Assembly: GCF_042685745.1 (NCBI RefSeq)
Contig: NZ_JBHUNT010000001.1
Location: 1,736,001-1,800,000 of the forward strand
DNA length: 64,000 bases
Reading direction: 5' to 3'
Origin: Prauserella_A oleivorans
GTDB taxonomy: Bacteria; Actinomycetota; Actinomycetes; Mycobacteriales; Pseudonocardiaceae
The translations under genes were made by a program, and so were the position numbers. Positions 41,992 to 51,016 of the stretch are shown here, one piece after another. The notes below the pieces were generated by a model. It had not been told where the DNA came from and made no database searches. It was given only the letters and a program-made list of their open reading frames with translations. The first letter of the stretch is position 1; each line of letters opens with the position of its first letter.

Positions 41992-42477
41992 TCAGCGGTG
42001 TTCGGGCGGTCGGTTGAACATGGCCAGAACATCGGCGTCGGCGCCGTGTGGCGTGAAGTGTTCGCGGTCGACGACGAGAAACAGGGCTTCGGCGGTGAAC
42101 CGGGTCACGTCGTCGTGGCCGGTACCGGTGGCTTCCAGGTGGAGCCGTCGGCCCTGGCGGCGCTGCAGGCGTGCGGTGATGCGGTGTGGCTGACCTAGCG
42201 GCACCGGTGCCAGATAGTTGACCGTCAACGTGCGGGTGACGGCGATCTCCTGCACAAGATAGAGCACGAAGCCGAACAGGTCGTCGCAGGCCGCGGAGAT
42301 CGCGCCACCGTGTGCCAGGCCAGGGGCACCCCGGTGCCGGGCGTCGAAGGCCACGTCGGTGGCCACGGTGTCCCCGTCACGGTAGACCTTCAGATGCAGG
42401 CCGGCCGGGTTGTCCGGACCGCATCCCAGGCACTGGGAGTGGTGCGGCGGCAGCGAGATGAGGGAGGGGTCAGCCAT
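41992..42477 (-). CDS. PaaI-type hot-dog acyl-CoA thioesterase
   Basis: 161 aa from ATG 42477; the frame runs further upstream over the TetR gene but the ATG fits the family start (CLGCGPDNPAGLHLKVY). The hot-dog core APGLAHGGAISAACDDLFGF has the HGG active-site motif, and LTVNYLAPVPLG is the second conserved strand. Likely hydrolyses the acyl-CoA handled by the adjacent dehydrogenase. Overlaps the end of the tetR gene by 8 bases. Confidence 0.9.
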   Translation of the reverse strand: MADPSLISLPPHHSQCLGCGPDNPAGLHLKVYRDGDTVATDVAFDARHRGAPGLAHGGAISAACDDLFGFVLYLVQEIAVTRTLTVNYLAPVPLGQPHRITARLQRRQGRRLHLEATGTGHDDVTRFTAEALFLVVDREHFTPHGADADVLAMFNRPPEHR

Positions 42478-43165
42478 CGCGTGTCGGTCCTTCGGAACTA
42501 GAGGCCAGCAAGGCAGTCGTGTGAGGGGTTGAGGTTGGGTTTCGCCGGGTGGCGGCGGCGAACTGGGTGGCGGCGACCTCGATGATGTCCTGGCGACTGA
42601 CCGGCAACTCCCCGGCCAGCCAGGCCATGAGCAGTTCGGCGAGGCCACCGGTGAGCAAGAGGCCGGCGATCTGGTCATGGGGTGCCGAGAGCGCGTCGGC
42701 GCCGTGCAGGGCGTGGGCCTGCCTGGCGATCAGCTGGGCGAACTCCCGCAGCAGTTCGTGCCGCCGGGTGCGCAACGGGTCGGCGGCGGCGGATTCCAGC
42801 ATGGCCACGCGGCCGATACGCGGATCACTTGTGAGCAGGTCGACGAACGCGCTGATCGCCGCTGTGGCTTTTCTGTGGGGATCACCATCGGTGGTAGCCA
42901 AAGCGTGCAGCGCGACGTCACGGATCTGAGACGCGATCCGATCCAGTACCGCCAGCAACAGCGCGTCACGGTCGGAGAAGCTCTCGTAGAAGTAGCGCTC
43001 GGTCAGACCCGCCCGCGAACAGACGGCCGTCATCGTGGTCTGCCGCCACCCCTGGGTGCCCAGCAGATCCAACCCGGCCTCCAACAACTGCTGGCGTCGA
43101 TCGTCACGGCGCTGCTGGGCGCTGATCCCTCGATAGCTTCGCTTCGGCACCGACATAGCTGTCAT
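42470..43165 (-). CDS. TetR-family transcriptional regulator
   Basis: 231 aa from ATG 43165, preferred because GGAGG lies 10 bases upstream; ATG 43192 in the same frame falls in the centre of the operator palindrome and has no ribosome site. HTH: GWRQTTMTAVCSRAGLTERYFYESFSDRDALL. It heads the minus-strand TetR-thioesterase-dehydrogenase operon and is divergent from the LLM-class gene; the symmetric operator between them suggests control of both sides, probably by an acyl-CoA. Confidence 0.9.
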   Translation of the reverse strand: MTAMSVPKRSYRGISAQQRRDDRRQQLLEAGLDLLGTQGWRQTTMTAVCSRAGLTERYFYESFSDRDALLLAVLDRIASQIRDVALHALATTDGDPHRKATAAISAFVDLLTSDPRIGRVAMLESAAADPLRTRRHELLREFAQLIARQAHALHGADALSAPHDQIAGLLLTGGLAELLMAWLAGELPVSRQDIIEVAATQFAAATRRNPTSTPHTTALLASSSEGPTRDG

Positions 43166-43167
43166 CT

Positions 43168-43212
43168 TGACATAGCCTCCAGTCAGAATCATTCTGACTG
43201 TGACCTATGTCA
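43168..43212. promoter_or_regulatory. 45-bp nested dyad operator between divergent genes
   Basis: Inner palindrome AGTCAGAATCATTCTGACT (43181-43199) and outer arms TGACATAG (43168-43175) and CTATGTCA (43205-43212) share one centre, base 43190, with 5 bases between inner and outer arms on both sides. All arms are exact. It lies between the TetR start at 43165 and the divergent LLM gene. Confidence 0.75.
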
Positions 43213-44370
43213 GAAGTTCGAGCGGCGGCGGAGGCGATGCCGGTGCGACAGTCGAAGGATGGCCAGCTGGCCGCGGATGGCTCTGGTCACGTCGTGCGGT
43301 CCATGGCAGCTGACCGCTCGTCCGTGGCTGGGCCTGCGGACATCCCGGGGTTCGGCAAGGGACTATCCCTGGTGTGCACCGGCCGAGATGTGCACGAAGT
43401 GGCGGCGATGGCCGCGGACGCCGAACGAGCGGGGTTCGAGTCGGCGTGGGCGGCGGAGTTCTACGACCGCTCGGCCGTGGTCGCGGTGGCGGCGATGGCC
43501 GCGGTGACCGAGTCGATCACCCTGGGTACCGGGATCGCCTACGCGTTCGGGCGCAGCCCGCTGGTGCTGGCCACCGAGGCGCGGGATCTGGACGCGCTCT
43601 GCGGCGGCCGGCTGATCCTCGGACTGGGCACGGGCACGCGTCGCATGCAGCAGGACTGGCACAGCTTGTCCGGGGAACATTCCGCACCCCGGATTGAGGA
43701 GCTGGTGCCGTTGCTGCGCAGGTTGTCGCGGCTGGACGAGGGCCCGGTGCGGCACGAGGGCCGGTTCTACCGCTCACACGTGATCCCCACCGCGCCCGTG
43801 GCAACCCCCACGCGGCCGACGATGCCGGTGTATGTGGCCGGGGTGAACACGCGCATGGTGCGCGCCGCCGGGGCAGTGGCCGACGGACTGGTGGGCCATC
43901 CGCTGTTCACCCCGGAATACCTGCGCTACATCGTGCGGCCCGCGCTGCAGGCGGGCGTCGATCGCGCCGGACGCGCCGGGCCAGTGCCTGTGGCCGGGTA
44001 TGTGATCTGCGCGGTGCATCCCGACGAACACCACGCCCGGCGGATGGCCGCCGCGCAGATCGCGTTCTACGCCTCGGTGAAAACCTACGACCCCATCCTC
44101 ACCCTGCACGGCTTCACCGACGAGGCGCGCGCCATCCGGGCGGCGCGTCGCGCCGGTGACCTGGAGGCGATGGTGGACGCGGTGTCGGACGGGATGATCG
44201 ACACGATCGCCGTGTCCGGCACACCTGAGCAGGTCCGCAGCCAATTCACCGCGCGATGGGCGGGACTGTACGAACGGACGCTGCTGTATCCGCCTTCCTT
44301 CGCCGGCCCGTCGGCCACCACCGCCGTGCTCGACGCCTTCGCCCCACTCGCCAGCACACCTACCAGATAA
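43207..44370 (+). CDS. LLM-class (probably F420-dependent) oxidoreductase
   Basis: Luciferase-like TIM-barrel flavoenzyme. Blocks: GFGKGLSLVCTGRDVHEVAAMAADAERAGFESAW, TLGTGIAYAFGRSPLVLATEARDLDALCGGRLILGLGTGTRRMQ, YVAGVNTRMVRAAGAVADG. Actinobacterial members of this group commonly use coenzyme F420; that is family inference. The start is uncertain: ATG 43207 lies in the outer operator arm, while ATG 43237 or 43303 would give a shorter leader before the conserved part. Divergent from the tetR operon and followed by the decayed P450. Confidence 0.88.
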   Translation: MSEVRAAAEAMPVRQSKDGQLAADGSGHVVRSMAADRSSVAGPADIPGFGKGLSLVCTGRDVHEVAAMAADAERAGFESAWAAEFYDRSAVVAVAAMAAVTESITLGTGIAYAFGRSPLVLATEARDLDALCGGRLILGLGTGTRRMQQDWHSLSGEHSAPRIEELVPLLRRLSRLDEGPVRHEGRFYRSHVIPTAPVATPTRPTMPVYVAGVNTRMVRAAGAVADGLVGHPLFTPEYLRYIVRPALQAGVDRAGRAGPVPVAGYVICAVHPDEHHARRMAAAQIAFYASVKTYDPILTLHGFTDEARAIRAARRAGDLEAMVDAVSDGMIDTIAVSGTPEQVRSQFTARWAGLYERTLLYPPSFAGPSATTAVLDAFAPLASTPTR

Positions 44371-44382
44371 GGGAGAGCCGTC

Positions 44383-45907
44383 ATGGTCCCCGTCATTGAA
44401 CGTACCACCCAGGCGGCGCGGCAGCGCCTGTCCTCGGTACTGCTGGCACCCGCACCCCAGCCGTCGACCAGGCGTGGCGTCGGTTCAGCCGCCGCTGGCC
44501 CACCACTGACCTGGCCACCCCGCCCGCGGGCAGCGGACTGCGGCCGGTCCGCGGTGACTACGGCACCCCGGTGGTCGGGCATCTGCTCGACTACATCCGC
44601 TTCGGCACCGAGTTCGGCCGTGAACGCTACGACCGCTACGGCCCGGTCACCTGGATGGGCGCGTTCGGCACCCGCATCGCCGTGATCGCCGGTCCCGAGG
44701 CCACCCAGCGCGTGTTCACCAACGCCGACAAGGCCTTCTCCCAAGCCGGCTGGCGATTCCTCATCGACCGGTTCTTCCACCGCGGGCTGATGCTGCTCGA
44801 CATCGACGAGCACAAGATGCACCGCCGCATCATGCAGCACGCCTTTACTCGCGACCGCCTCGCCGGCTGACACTCACCAGGTCAGCCCCTGCGTGCGCGC
44901 CACCATCCCCACCTGGCCGACCCAACGGCCGGTGCGGCTGTACTGGCTGCTCAAGCGCCTCACGCTGGACATCGCAACCCAGGTGTTCATGGGCGGCCGC
45001 GGCGGCACCACCGACACCGAACGGATCAACCAGGCGTTCGTCGCCACGGTCCGCGCCGCCAGCGCGCTGGTGCGCGCCCCGCTGCCCGGCACCCGCTGGC
45101 GCGCCGGCGTACGCGGCCGCAGGGTTCTCGAAGCCTACTTCGCCCAGCAGCTGCCCGCCGCCCGTGCCAGCAGCGGGGAGGACCTCCTCGCCGCGCTGTG
45201 CCAGGCCACCACCCCCGAAGGAGAGCACTTCAGCGATGACGACGTCATCAACCACATGATCTTTCTGATGATGGCGGCCCACGACACCGCCACCATCACC
45301 ACCACCGCCTACTACCTCGCCACCCACCCCGACTGACAAGACCGAGCCCGGCAGGAATCCCTCGCCCTCGGCGACGCCCCCCTCGACATCGACGCCCTGG
45401 ACACCCTCGACACCCTCGACCGGATCATCAACGAATCCCTCCGCTACTGGCTCCCGTGCCCCTCGTGATGCGCAAAACGGTCACCGACACCGACATCCTC
45501 GGCCACTACCTGCCCGCCGACACCCTCGTCGCCCTCGCCCCCGCCTCAACCACTTCGTGCCGGAATGCTGGACCGACCCGGACACCTTCGACCCCGATCG
45601 CTTCGCCCCCCACCGCCGCGAAAACCACAGTCATCGCTTCGCCTGGGTCCCCTTCGGCGGCGGCGTGCACAAATGCATCGGCATGCACTTCGGCACCCTC
45701 GTAGTCAAAACCATCCTGCACGAGATGCTCCGCACCACCCGCTGGACCATCTCCCACGGCTACCAGGCCCGCTGGGATAACACCTCACTTCCCGTACCCG
45801 CCGACGGGCTCCCCGTCCGCCTGCACCCCGTTGACCTGCCCGGGAAACACCAAGCCGACCCGGCCAAAGGCCTCGCCGCGGGCGTGTCCTACCGGCTGTG
45901 TAAGTGA
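44383..45907 (+). pseudogene. Cytochrome P450 with multiple frameshifts and a nonsense codon
   Basis: The P450 can be followed through five frames: start ATG 44383 (VPVIERTTQAARQRL), shift near 44460, GDYGTPVVGHLLDYIRFG to FTRDRLAG, shift near 44868, VRATIPTWPTQ to YYLATHPD, TGA in place of Trp at 45334-45336, LDRIINESLRYW, shifts near 45455 and 45550, and the heme-binding loop FAWVPFGGGVHKCIGMHFG with its Cys. At least four frameshifts plus one stop make it non-functional. The 3' end abuts the IS256-family element. Confidence 0.85.
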
Positions 45908-47034
45908 CGTGGCTCGACTCTGAACTGCGGAAGCGGTTCGGGAAGGGACCACGTGATGACGAATTCCGATTCAGCGCCGGCGGGCAGGGCTGCTCGACCG
46001 GCTGCGGAAGAGTCGTTGATCGACGGTGCGCTGGCTGATCAGCTGCTGGCGAAGGCCGAAGCCGAAGGGGTCGAATTGCTCGGCCCGGACGGCCTGCTGT
46101 CCCAGGTGACCAAGGCCGTGCTGGAGCGGGCCCTGGGCGAGGAGCTCACCGAGCACCTGGGCTACGAGAAGCACGACCCGGCCGGTCGCGGGTCTGGCAA
46201 CTCCCGCAACGGCGCCACGGGGAAGAGGCTGCTGACCGAGGCCGGCGCGGTCGACCTGCAGGTGCCGCGAGACTGGCGGGGCAGCTTCGAACCGAAGATC
46301 GTGCGCAAGGGCCAGACCCGCCTGGACGGGTTCAACGACCTGGCCATCGGGATCGACTGCGAGGGCGCCAAGCAGGTGCTGGGCATGTGGGTGGGTGCCT
46401 CCACCGGTGAGTCGGCGAAGTTCTGGATGTCGGTGCTCGCGGAGTTGCGTAACCGCGGGGTGCGGGACGTGTGCATCCTGTGCTGCGACGGGCTATCCGG
46501 GCTGCCGGAAGCGGCGACCACCGTGTGGCCCCAGGTGACCGTGCAGTTGTGCGTGGTGCACCTGATCCGCGCCTCGCTGCGCTACGCGTCTCGCAAGTAC
46601 TGGCCGGCGTTGGCCAAGGACCTCAAGGCGATCTACACCGCCAGCGACGAGGCCGCGGCCGCCGCCGCGCTGGAGGCCTTCGCCGAGCAGTGGGAGGCCC
46701 GCTACCCGGCGATCGTGCGGCTCTGGCGAACCCACTGGCAGGAGTTCACGCCATTCCTGGCGTTCCCGCCCGAGGTCAGGCGGGCGATCTATACGACGAA
46801 TCTGATCGAGTCGCTCAATGCCCGACTGCGGAAGGTCACCCGCAACCGTGGCCAGTTCCCGTCCGAGCAGGCCGCGCTGAAGGTGCTCTACCTCGCCGTC
46901 CGCAACCTCGAGGACTACCGCACGCCGAACATCGGCATCCGAACATCGGGCTGGAAACAAGTACTGCAAGCGTTCACCATCTATTTCGAAGGGCGGATCC
47001 CCGCCCCATGACCGCCACGATCACTTACACAGGC
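45894..47034 (+). mobile_element. IS256-family element, second type, internally deleted
   Basis: Terminal repeats GGCTGTGTAAGTGA (45894 on) and its near-complement TCACTTACACAGGC (to 47034). No target duplication is recognisable in the flanks, so one end may have been rearranged. It follows directly on the P450 remnant. Confidence 0.7.
45953..47011 (+). pseudogene. IS256-family transposase with in-frame internal deletion
   Basis: 352 codons, different from the complete copy at 35.3 kb. It has LGYEKHDPAG, KRLLTEAGAVDLQVPRD, then FNDLAIGI is joined directly to DCEGAKQVLGMW. Family members have about 75 residues between these blocks, including the YPVxxxD strand with the first catalytic Asp. 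The second Asp (CCDGLSGLPEA) and the Glu region (TTNLIESLNARLRK) remain. It cannot be catalytically active by itself. Confidence 0.8.
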
Positions 47035-47159
47035 GGCCGGACGCTCCCCGCCGAACCCAGGGCTCGAGGGTGTCGCGTGTACTTCCACCCACCGCAGCAC
47101 TCCCGAGCCCTGTGGGGATGAGGTTTACGCTCGGCGGGTGAATTACATTACTTAAGGAG

Positions 47160-48431
47160 GTGGACATCACGACCGGCGACGCGAATCTGGTCACGGAGCG
47201 GGTCGCCGCGGTGGGTGCGGCACTCAACCGCCGGCTGAGCTCGCTTACGCTCGAGATCCGCAGCAGGCTGGCCAGCGACATCGAACCGCTGCGCGGAGAC
47301 GAGCGTCTCGTGCAGCTACTCGGCGCCAGTGTCGAGGGCAACGTCGACAGTGCCCTGCACGTGCTGCAGCACGGCATCGACCTCGATCTGGTCGAGGCGC
47401 CGCCTGCGGCGACGGAGTATGCTCGGCGGCTTGCCCAGCACGGAGTAGCGGTGAACGCCTTGGCGCGTGCCTACCGTCTAGGTCACGACACATTCCTCCG
47501 GCATGGCCTGCAGGAACTCGACCGGCAGGGCGGCGAAGCGTCGCTACTCAGCGCGGCCGCGCGGCATCTTGTGGCGCTCACGTTCGGGTATATCGACCGG
47601 GTGACCGAGCAGGTGCTCGCGGTCTATGAGGACGAGCGCGAGCGCTGGCTGCAGGATCGCAACACTGTGCGGGCGGCGCGCATCCGGGAGCTGCTCGACG
47701 GGGAGCGCGTGGACATCGCCGCCGCCGAGGCGGCGCTCGGCTACCGGCTGGTGGGCTCGCGCCACCTCGCCGTCGTCGTGTGGGCGACCGGGTCGGTGCC
47801 GCCTGACGGCGCCATGTCGACTTTCGAGCGGTTCGCCCGGGAGCTGGCCGAGTGCCTCGGTTGCCGGGCGCTGCCGTTGTTCCTGCCGCACGATCAAGTC
47901 ACCGCATGGGCGTGGCTGCAACTCGGTCGGGAGGCTCCGGACGTGGATACCATCCGCTCGACCATGTGCCCGAGCCATCCGGGGATCTCGGTCGCCGTTG
48001 GCGAACCCGGCACCGACGTGTGGGGCTTCCGCCGCACACACCTGCAGGCGCGCCAGGCACAGGCGGTTGCCGTGGCGGCGGGGGAGAGTGCACCGGTCGT
48101 CACGGCCTTCCGCGAGGTCGGCCCGATCGCGCTGATGTGCGCGGACCTACGCGCGACAAGGCACTGGGTCCAGGACACGCTCGGCAGGCTGGCCTTCGAC
48201 GACGACCAGCACGCGCGGCTGCGCGAGACCCTGCGCGTCTTCCTCGCCACTGGGGGCAGTTACCAGTCTGCGGCAGCCATGCTGGCCCTGCATCGGAACT
48301 CGGTGTACTACCGGGTGCGCAAGGCCGAGGAGGAGCTCGGCAGGCCGATCGACGCCGACCAGCTGGACATCGAGATCGCCCTGAAGGCCTGCCACTGGCT
48401 CGGCACGAGCGTGCTCACCGAACAGGCTTGA
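47160..48431 (+). CDS. PucR-type transcriptional regulator
   Basis: 423 aa. The C-terminal HTH_30 of PucR/CdaR activators is clear: LRETLRVFLATGGSYQSAAAMLALHRNSVYYRVRKAEEELG. A GGDEF-like middle domain and a helical N-terminal sensor part precede it. The start is problematic: GTG 47160 overlaps a perfect AAGGAGG (47154-47160); a normal spacing would place initiation at the non-standard ATC 47166 or ACG 47169. It lies just upstream of, and in the same direction as, the acyl-CoA synthetase and Mce genes and may control them. Confidence 0.85.
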   Translation: MDITTGDANLVTERVAAVGAALNRRLSSLTLEIRSRLASDIEPLRGDERLVQLLGASVEGNVDSALHVLQHGIDLDLVEAPPAATEYARRLAQHGVAVNALARAYRLGHDTFLRHGLQELDRQGGEASLLSAAARHLVALTFGYIDRVTEQVLAVYEDERERWLQDRNTVRAARIRELLDGERVDIAAAEAALGYRLVGSRHLAVVVWATGSVPPDGAMSTFERFARELAECLGCRALPLFLPHDQVTAWAWLQLGREAPDVDTIRSTMCPSHPGISVAVGEPGTDVWGFRRTHLQARQAQAVAVAAGESAPVVTAFREVGPIALMCADLRATRHWVQDTLGRLAFDDDQHARLRETLRVFLATGGSYQSAAAMLALHRNSVYYRVRKAEEELGRPIDADQLDIEIALKACHWLGTSVLTEQA

Positions 48432-48477
48432 CAAGCCGCCACTCGTCCGGTGGCCGCCGGGCGGCCCGCCTCGTCGC

Positions 48478-48498
48478 GTTCGTGCGGTCCGCACGAAC
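48478..48498. promoter_or_regulatory. 9-bp hairpin/dyad in the pucR-fadD gap
   Basis: GTTCGTGCG (48478-48486), loop GTC, CGCACGAAC (48490-48498), a perfect dyad 99 bases upstream of the synthetase ATG. It could be a terminator for pucR (no T-tail) or an operator. Confidence 0.4.
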
Positions 48499-48570
48499 GT
48501 CCTGGGAAGATTCGTATGCCGTGCCCATGTGCGGCCAGGGGAAACGCTTCTACGGTTGCCCTCTACAGGA

Positions 48571-48584
48571 TCACAACGTTGTGA
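48571..48584. promoter_or_regulatory. 14-bp perfect palindrome at the fadD ribosome site
   Basis: TCACAACGTTGTGA is self-complementary over all 14 bases and ends 12 bases before the ATG at 48597, directly abutting the GGAG ribosome site. This is the position and form of a repressor operator; the binding protein is unknown. Confidence 0.5.
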
Positions 48585-48596
48585 CTGAGGAGCGAA

Positions 48597-50063
48597 ATGC
48601 ATCTTGCGGTGCTGCCCGACTCGCGCGCAGCGCGGTCGCCCGAGGCCCTGTGTGTGTCCGACGATGACCTCTCGCTGAACAATTCGCAGTTCCTGGCGCA
48701 CGTGCGGGCAGCCGCCGCGCTCCTGCGCGGGCGTGGCGTCGCTGCCGGTGACGTCGTTGCCGCCATGCTCCCGAACCGGGTCGAGTTCGTCATCGCATTG
48801 TTTTCCGCATGGCGGCTCGGAGCCACCGTGACGCCGATCAATCCGAACCTGACGCTCACCGAGGCGGAGTACCAGCTCGCTGACTCTGGAGCGAAGTTGC
48901 TGATCAGTGACATCCCAGGGATGCGAGTCGACACGATCGGCGCACGCGAGCTGTGTGCCGCCGCGGAACCCCGGGACGAGCCACCCGTGAGGCAGGAGAG
49001 CGAGGCGCTCGCGCTGCTGATCTACACGAGCGGAACTACCGGTAAGCCGAAAGGTGTCATGCTCGACCACGCCAATCTACAGGCGATGTGCGACATGGCG
49101 ATCAAGGCCGTCGAGCTTTCGGAGGACGACCACAGCCTACTGATCCTACCGCTGTTCCACGTTAACGGGATCGTCGTGAGCATTCTGTCCCCGTTGCTGG
49201 TAGACGGCCGGTCGACCATCGCGGGGCGGTTCGACCCGGAGACCTTCTTCAGCCGGGTGGAACGGGTCCGGCCGACGTACTTCTCTGCGGTCCCGGCGAT
49301 CTACGCGATGCTGTTGGCACGGCCGGAGGAGGAGCGACCAGACCTGTCTTCGATGCGGCTGGCGGTGTGCGGTGCCGCGCCGATGCCCGCGGCGCTCATC
49401 GAGCGGTTCGAGAACCGATTCGGCATCCCAGTCGTCGAGGGTTACGGCCTGTCCGAGGGCACATGTGCATCGACCATCAACCCGGTCGGCGGTATCCGCA
49501 AGCCTGGAACCGTTGGACTTCCTATTGAGGGCCAGGATGTCGCGATCATGGACCGCTCCGGGAACGTCCTCCCCAAGGGGGAGACGGGCGAGGTCGTGGT
49601 TCGCGGACCCAACGTCATGCGTGGCTACGTCAACCGACCGGATGACACCTCGAAGGCTATTGTGGACGGCTGGCTGCACACCGGGGACGTGGGCCGCTTC
49701 GACGAGGACGGGTACCTCGTGCTCGTCGACCGCATCAAGGACATGATCATCCGCGGTGGCGAGAACATCTACCCCAAAGAGATCGAGTCCGTCCTCTACG
49801 GGCACACCCAGGTCCTGGAGGCCGCCGTCGTGGGAACTCCACACCCGGTGCTCGGCGAGGTGCCGACAGCTTTCGTCGCTACCCGTCCGAACGCGACGGT
49901 CGACGTAGCCGAGCTGCACGAACACTGCCGTGCCGGGCTGTCCAAGTACAAGCTGCCCACCGAGATTCATCTGATCGACGCCTTGCCCAAGAACCCGGTC
50001 GGCAAGATCGACAAACCGCAACTGCGCGAGCGGCTCGCTGCCATGGCCAGCCGGCCCGCCTGA
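48597..50063 (+). CDS. Acyl-CoA synthetase (class I adenylate-forming, FadD-like)
   Basis: 488 aa. Activates a carboxylic acid to its CoA thioester by way of an acyl-AMP. Signatures: P-loop YTSGTTGKPKGVM, VEGYGLSEGT, GWLHTGDVGRFDEDGYL, DRIKDMIIRGGENIYPKEIES, and the catalytic Lys motif PKNPVGKIDK. ATG 48597 has GGAG 5 bases upstream. The substrate is not predictable, but the following DUF3556, FAD oxidoreductase and Mce genes point to a lipid or isoprenoid acid taken up from outside. Confidence 0.93.
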   Translation: MHLAVLPDSRAARSPEALCVSDDDLSLNNSQFLAHVRAAAALLRGRGVAAGDVVAAMLPNRVEFVIALFSAWRLGATVTPINPNLTLTEAEYQLADSGAKLLISDIPGMRVDTIGARELCAAAEPRDEPPVRQESEALALLIYTSGTTGKPKGVMLDHANLQAMCDMAIKAVELSEDDHSLLILPLFHVNGIVVSILSPLLVDGRSTIAGRFDPETFFSRVERVRPTYFSAVPAIYAMLLARPEEERPDLSSMRLAVCGAAPMPAALIERFENRFGIPVVEGYGLSEGTCASTINPVGGIRKPGTVGLPIEGQDVAIMDRSGNVLPKGETGEVVVRGPNVMRGYVNRPDDTSKAIVDGWLHTGDVGRFDEDGYLVLVDRIKDMIIRGGENIYPKEIESVLYGHTQVLEAAVVGTPHPVLGEVPTAFVATRPNATVDVAELHEHCRAGLSKYKLPTEIHLIDALPKNPVGKIDKPQLRERLAAMASRPA

Positions 50064-50207
50064 CCGCGAGGAGGACCGACATGGGATTCATCAATCCAGT
50101 CCTGCCTGACGTCGACTACGGCGAGTGGCGCACGAAGACCCGCGCCGAGCGGATTAAGAGCGTGTCTCGTTTGGTTCTCTGTTGTTGCGCTGTCATGATC
50201 TTGCGCT

Positions 50208-50567
50208 GTGATCGACTCGCTGTCGCAACGGTTGGTGCCCGACGAACTGTGGGCGTTGGTGGAACCGCTGATCCCACCGGCGAAGGAGCGTCCGCAGGGT
50301 GGCGGCCGGGCGCGGAGGGATCCACGGGCGGTGTTCACGGCCATCGTGTTCGTGCTGACCAGCGGGTGTGCGTGGCGGCACCTGCCGCCGTCGTTCGGGG
50401 TGTCGGTACCCACGGCGCATCGGACGTTCACCGAGTGGACCGAGGCCGGGTTATGGAGACAGGTGCACCAGGCGGTGCTGGACGAACTGGGTGGCCAAGG
50501 CATGATCGACTGGTCACGTGCGGTCCTGGACGGAGCATCCGTCAGGGCCAAAAAGGGGGCGGTCTGA
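50208..50567 (+). CDS. IS427-type transposase, frame A (copy 2)
   Basis: 119 aa: LSQRLVPDELWALVEPLIPP, FVLTSGCAWRHLPPSFGV, DWSRAVLDGASVRAKKG. It ends at TGA just after the slippery run AAAAAGGGGG (50550-50559); a -1 shift gives the full transposase. Confidence 0.82.
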   Translation: MIDSLSQRLVPDELWALVEPLIPPAKERPQGGGRARRDPRAVFTAIVFVLTSGCAWRHLPPSFGVSVPTAHRTFTEWTEAGLWRQVHQAVLDELGGQGMIDWSRAVLDGASVRAKKGAV

Positions 50568-51016
50568 CCGGTCCGAGCCCGGTCGATCGCGGCAAGCCCG
50601 GTTCGAAGATCCACGTGCTGTCTGATCGGGCCGGCTTGCCCTTGACGGTCGGGATCTCCGCGGCCAACACCCACGACAGCCACGCGCTCAAGCCTCTGGT
50701 CAACGCGCTGCCGGCAATCCGATCCCGCCGGGGACCCCGGCGCCGGAAACCGGCCAAACTGCACGCGGACAAGGCCTACGACATCCCCGCCCTGCGCGAC
50801 TGGCTGCGTCAGCGCCGCATCATCCCACGTATCGCCCGCAAAGACATCGAATCCGCCGAGAAACTCGGCCAACACCGCTGGGTGATCGAACGGTCCATCG
50901 CCTGGCTAACCGGCTACCGGCGACTGACCATCCGCTACGAACACAAACCCAGCCACTACCTCGCCTTCCTCACCCTGGGCGCCGCCATCACCTGCCACAA
51001 GAAACTCACCAAATGA
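50552..51016 (+). CDS. IS427-type transposase, frame B (copy 2)
   Basis: C-terminal half read after the -1 slip; the coordinate is the slip site. GKPGSKIHVLSDRAGLPL, KLHADKAYDIPALRDWL and WVIERSIAWLTGYRRLTIRYE carry the remaining catalytic residues. Intact. Confidence 0.78.
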   Translation, partial: KGGGLTGPSPVDRGKPGSKIHVLSDRAGLPLTVGISAANTHDSHALKPLVNALPAIRSRRGPRRRKPAKLHADKAYDIPALRDWLRQRRIIPRIARKDIESAEKLGQHRWVIERSIAWLTGYRRLTIRYEHKPSHYLAFLTLGAAITCHKKLTK

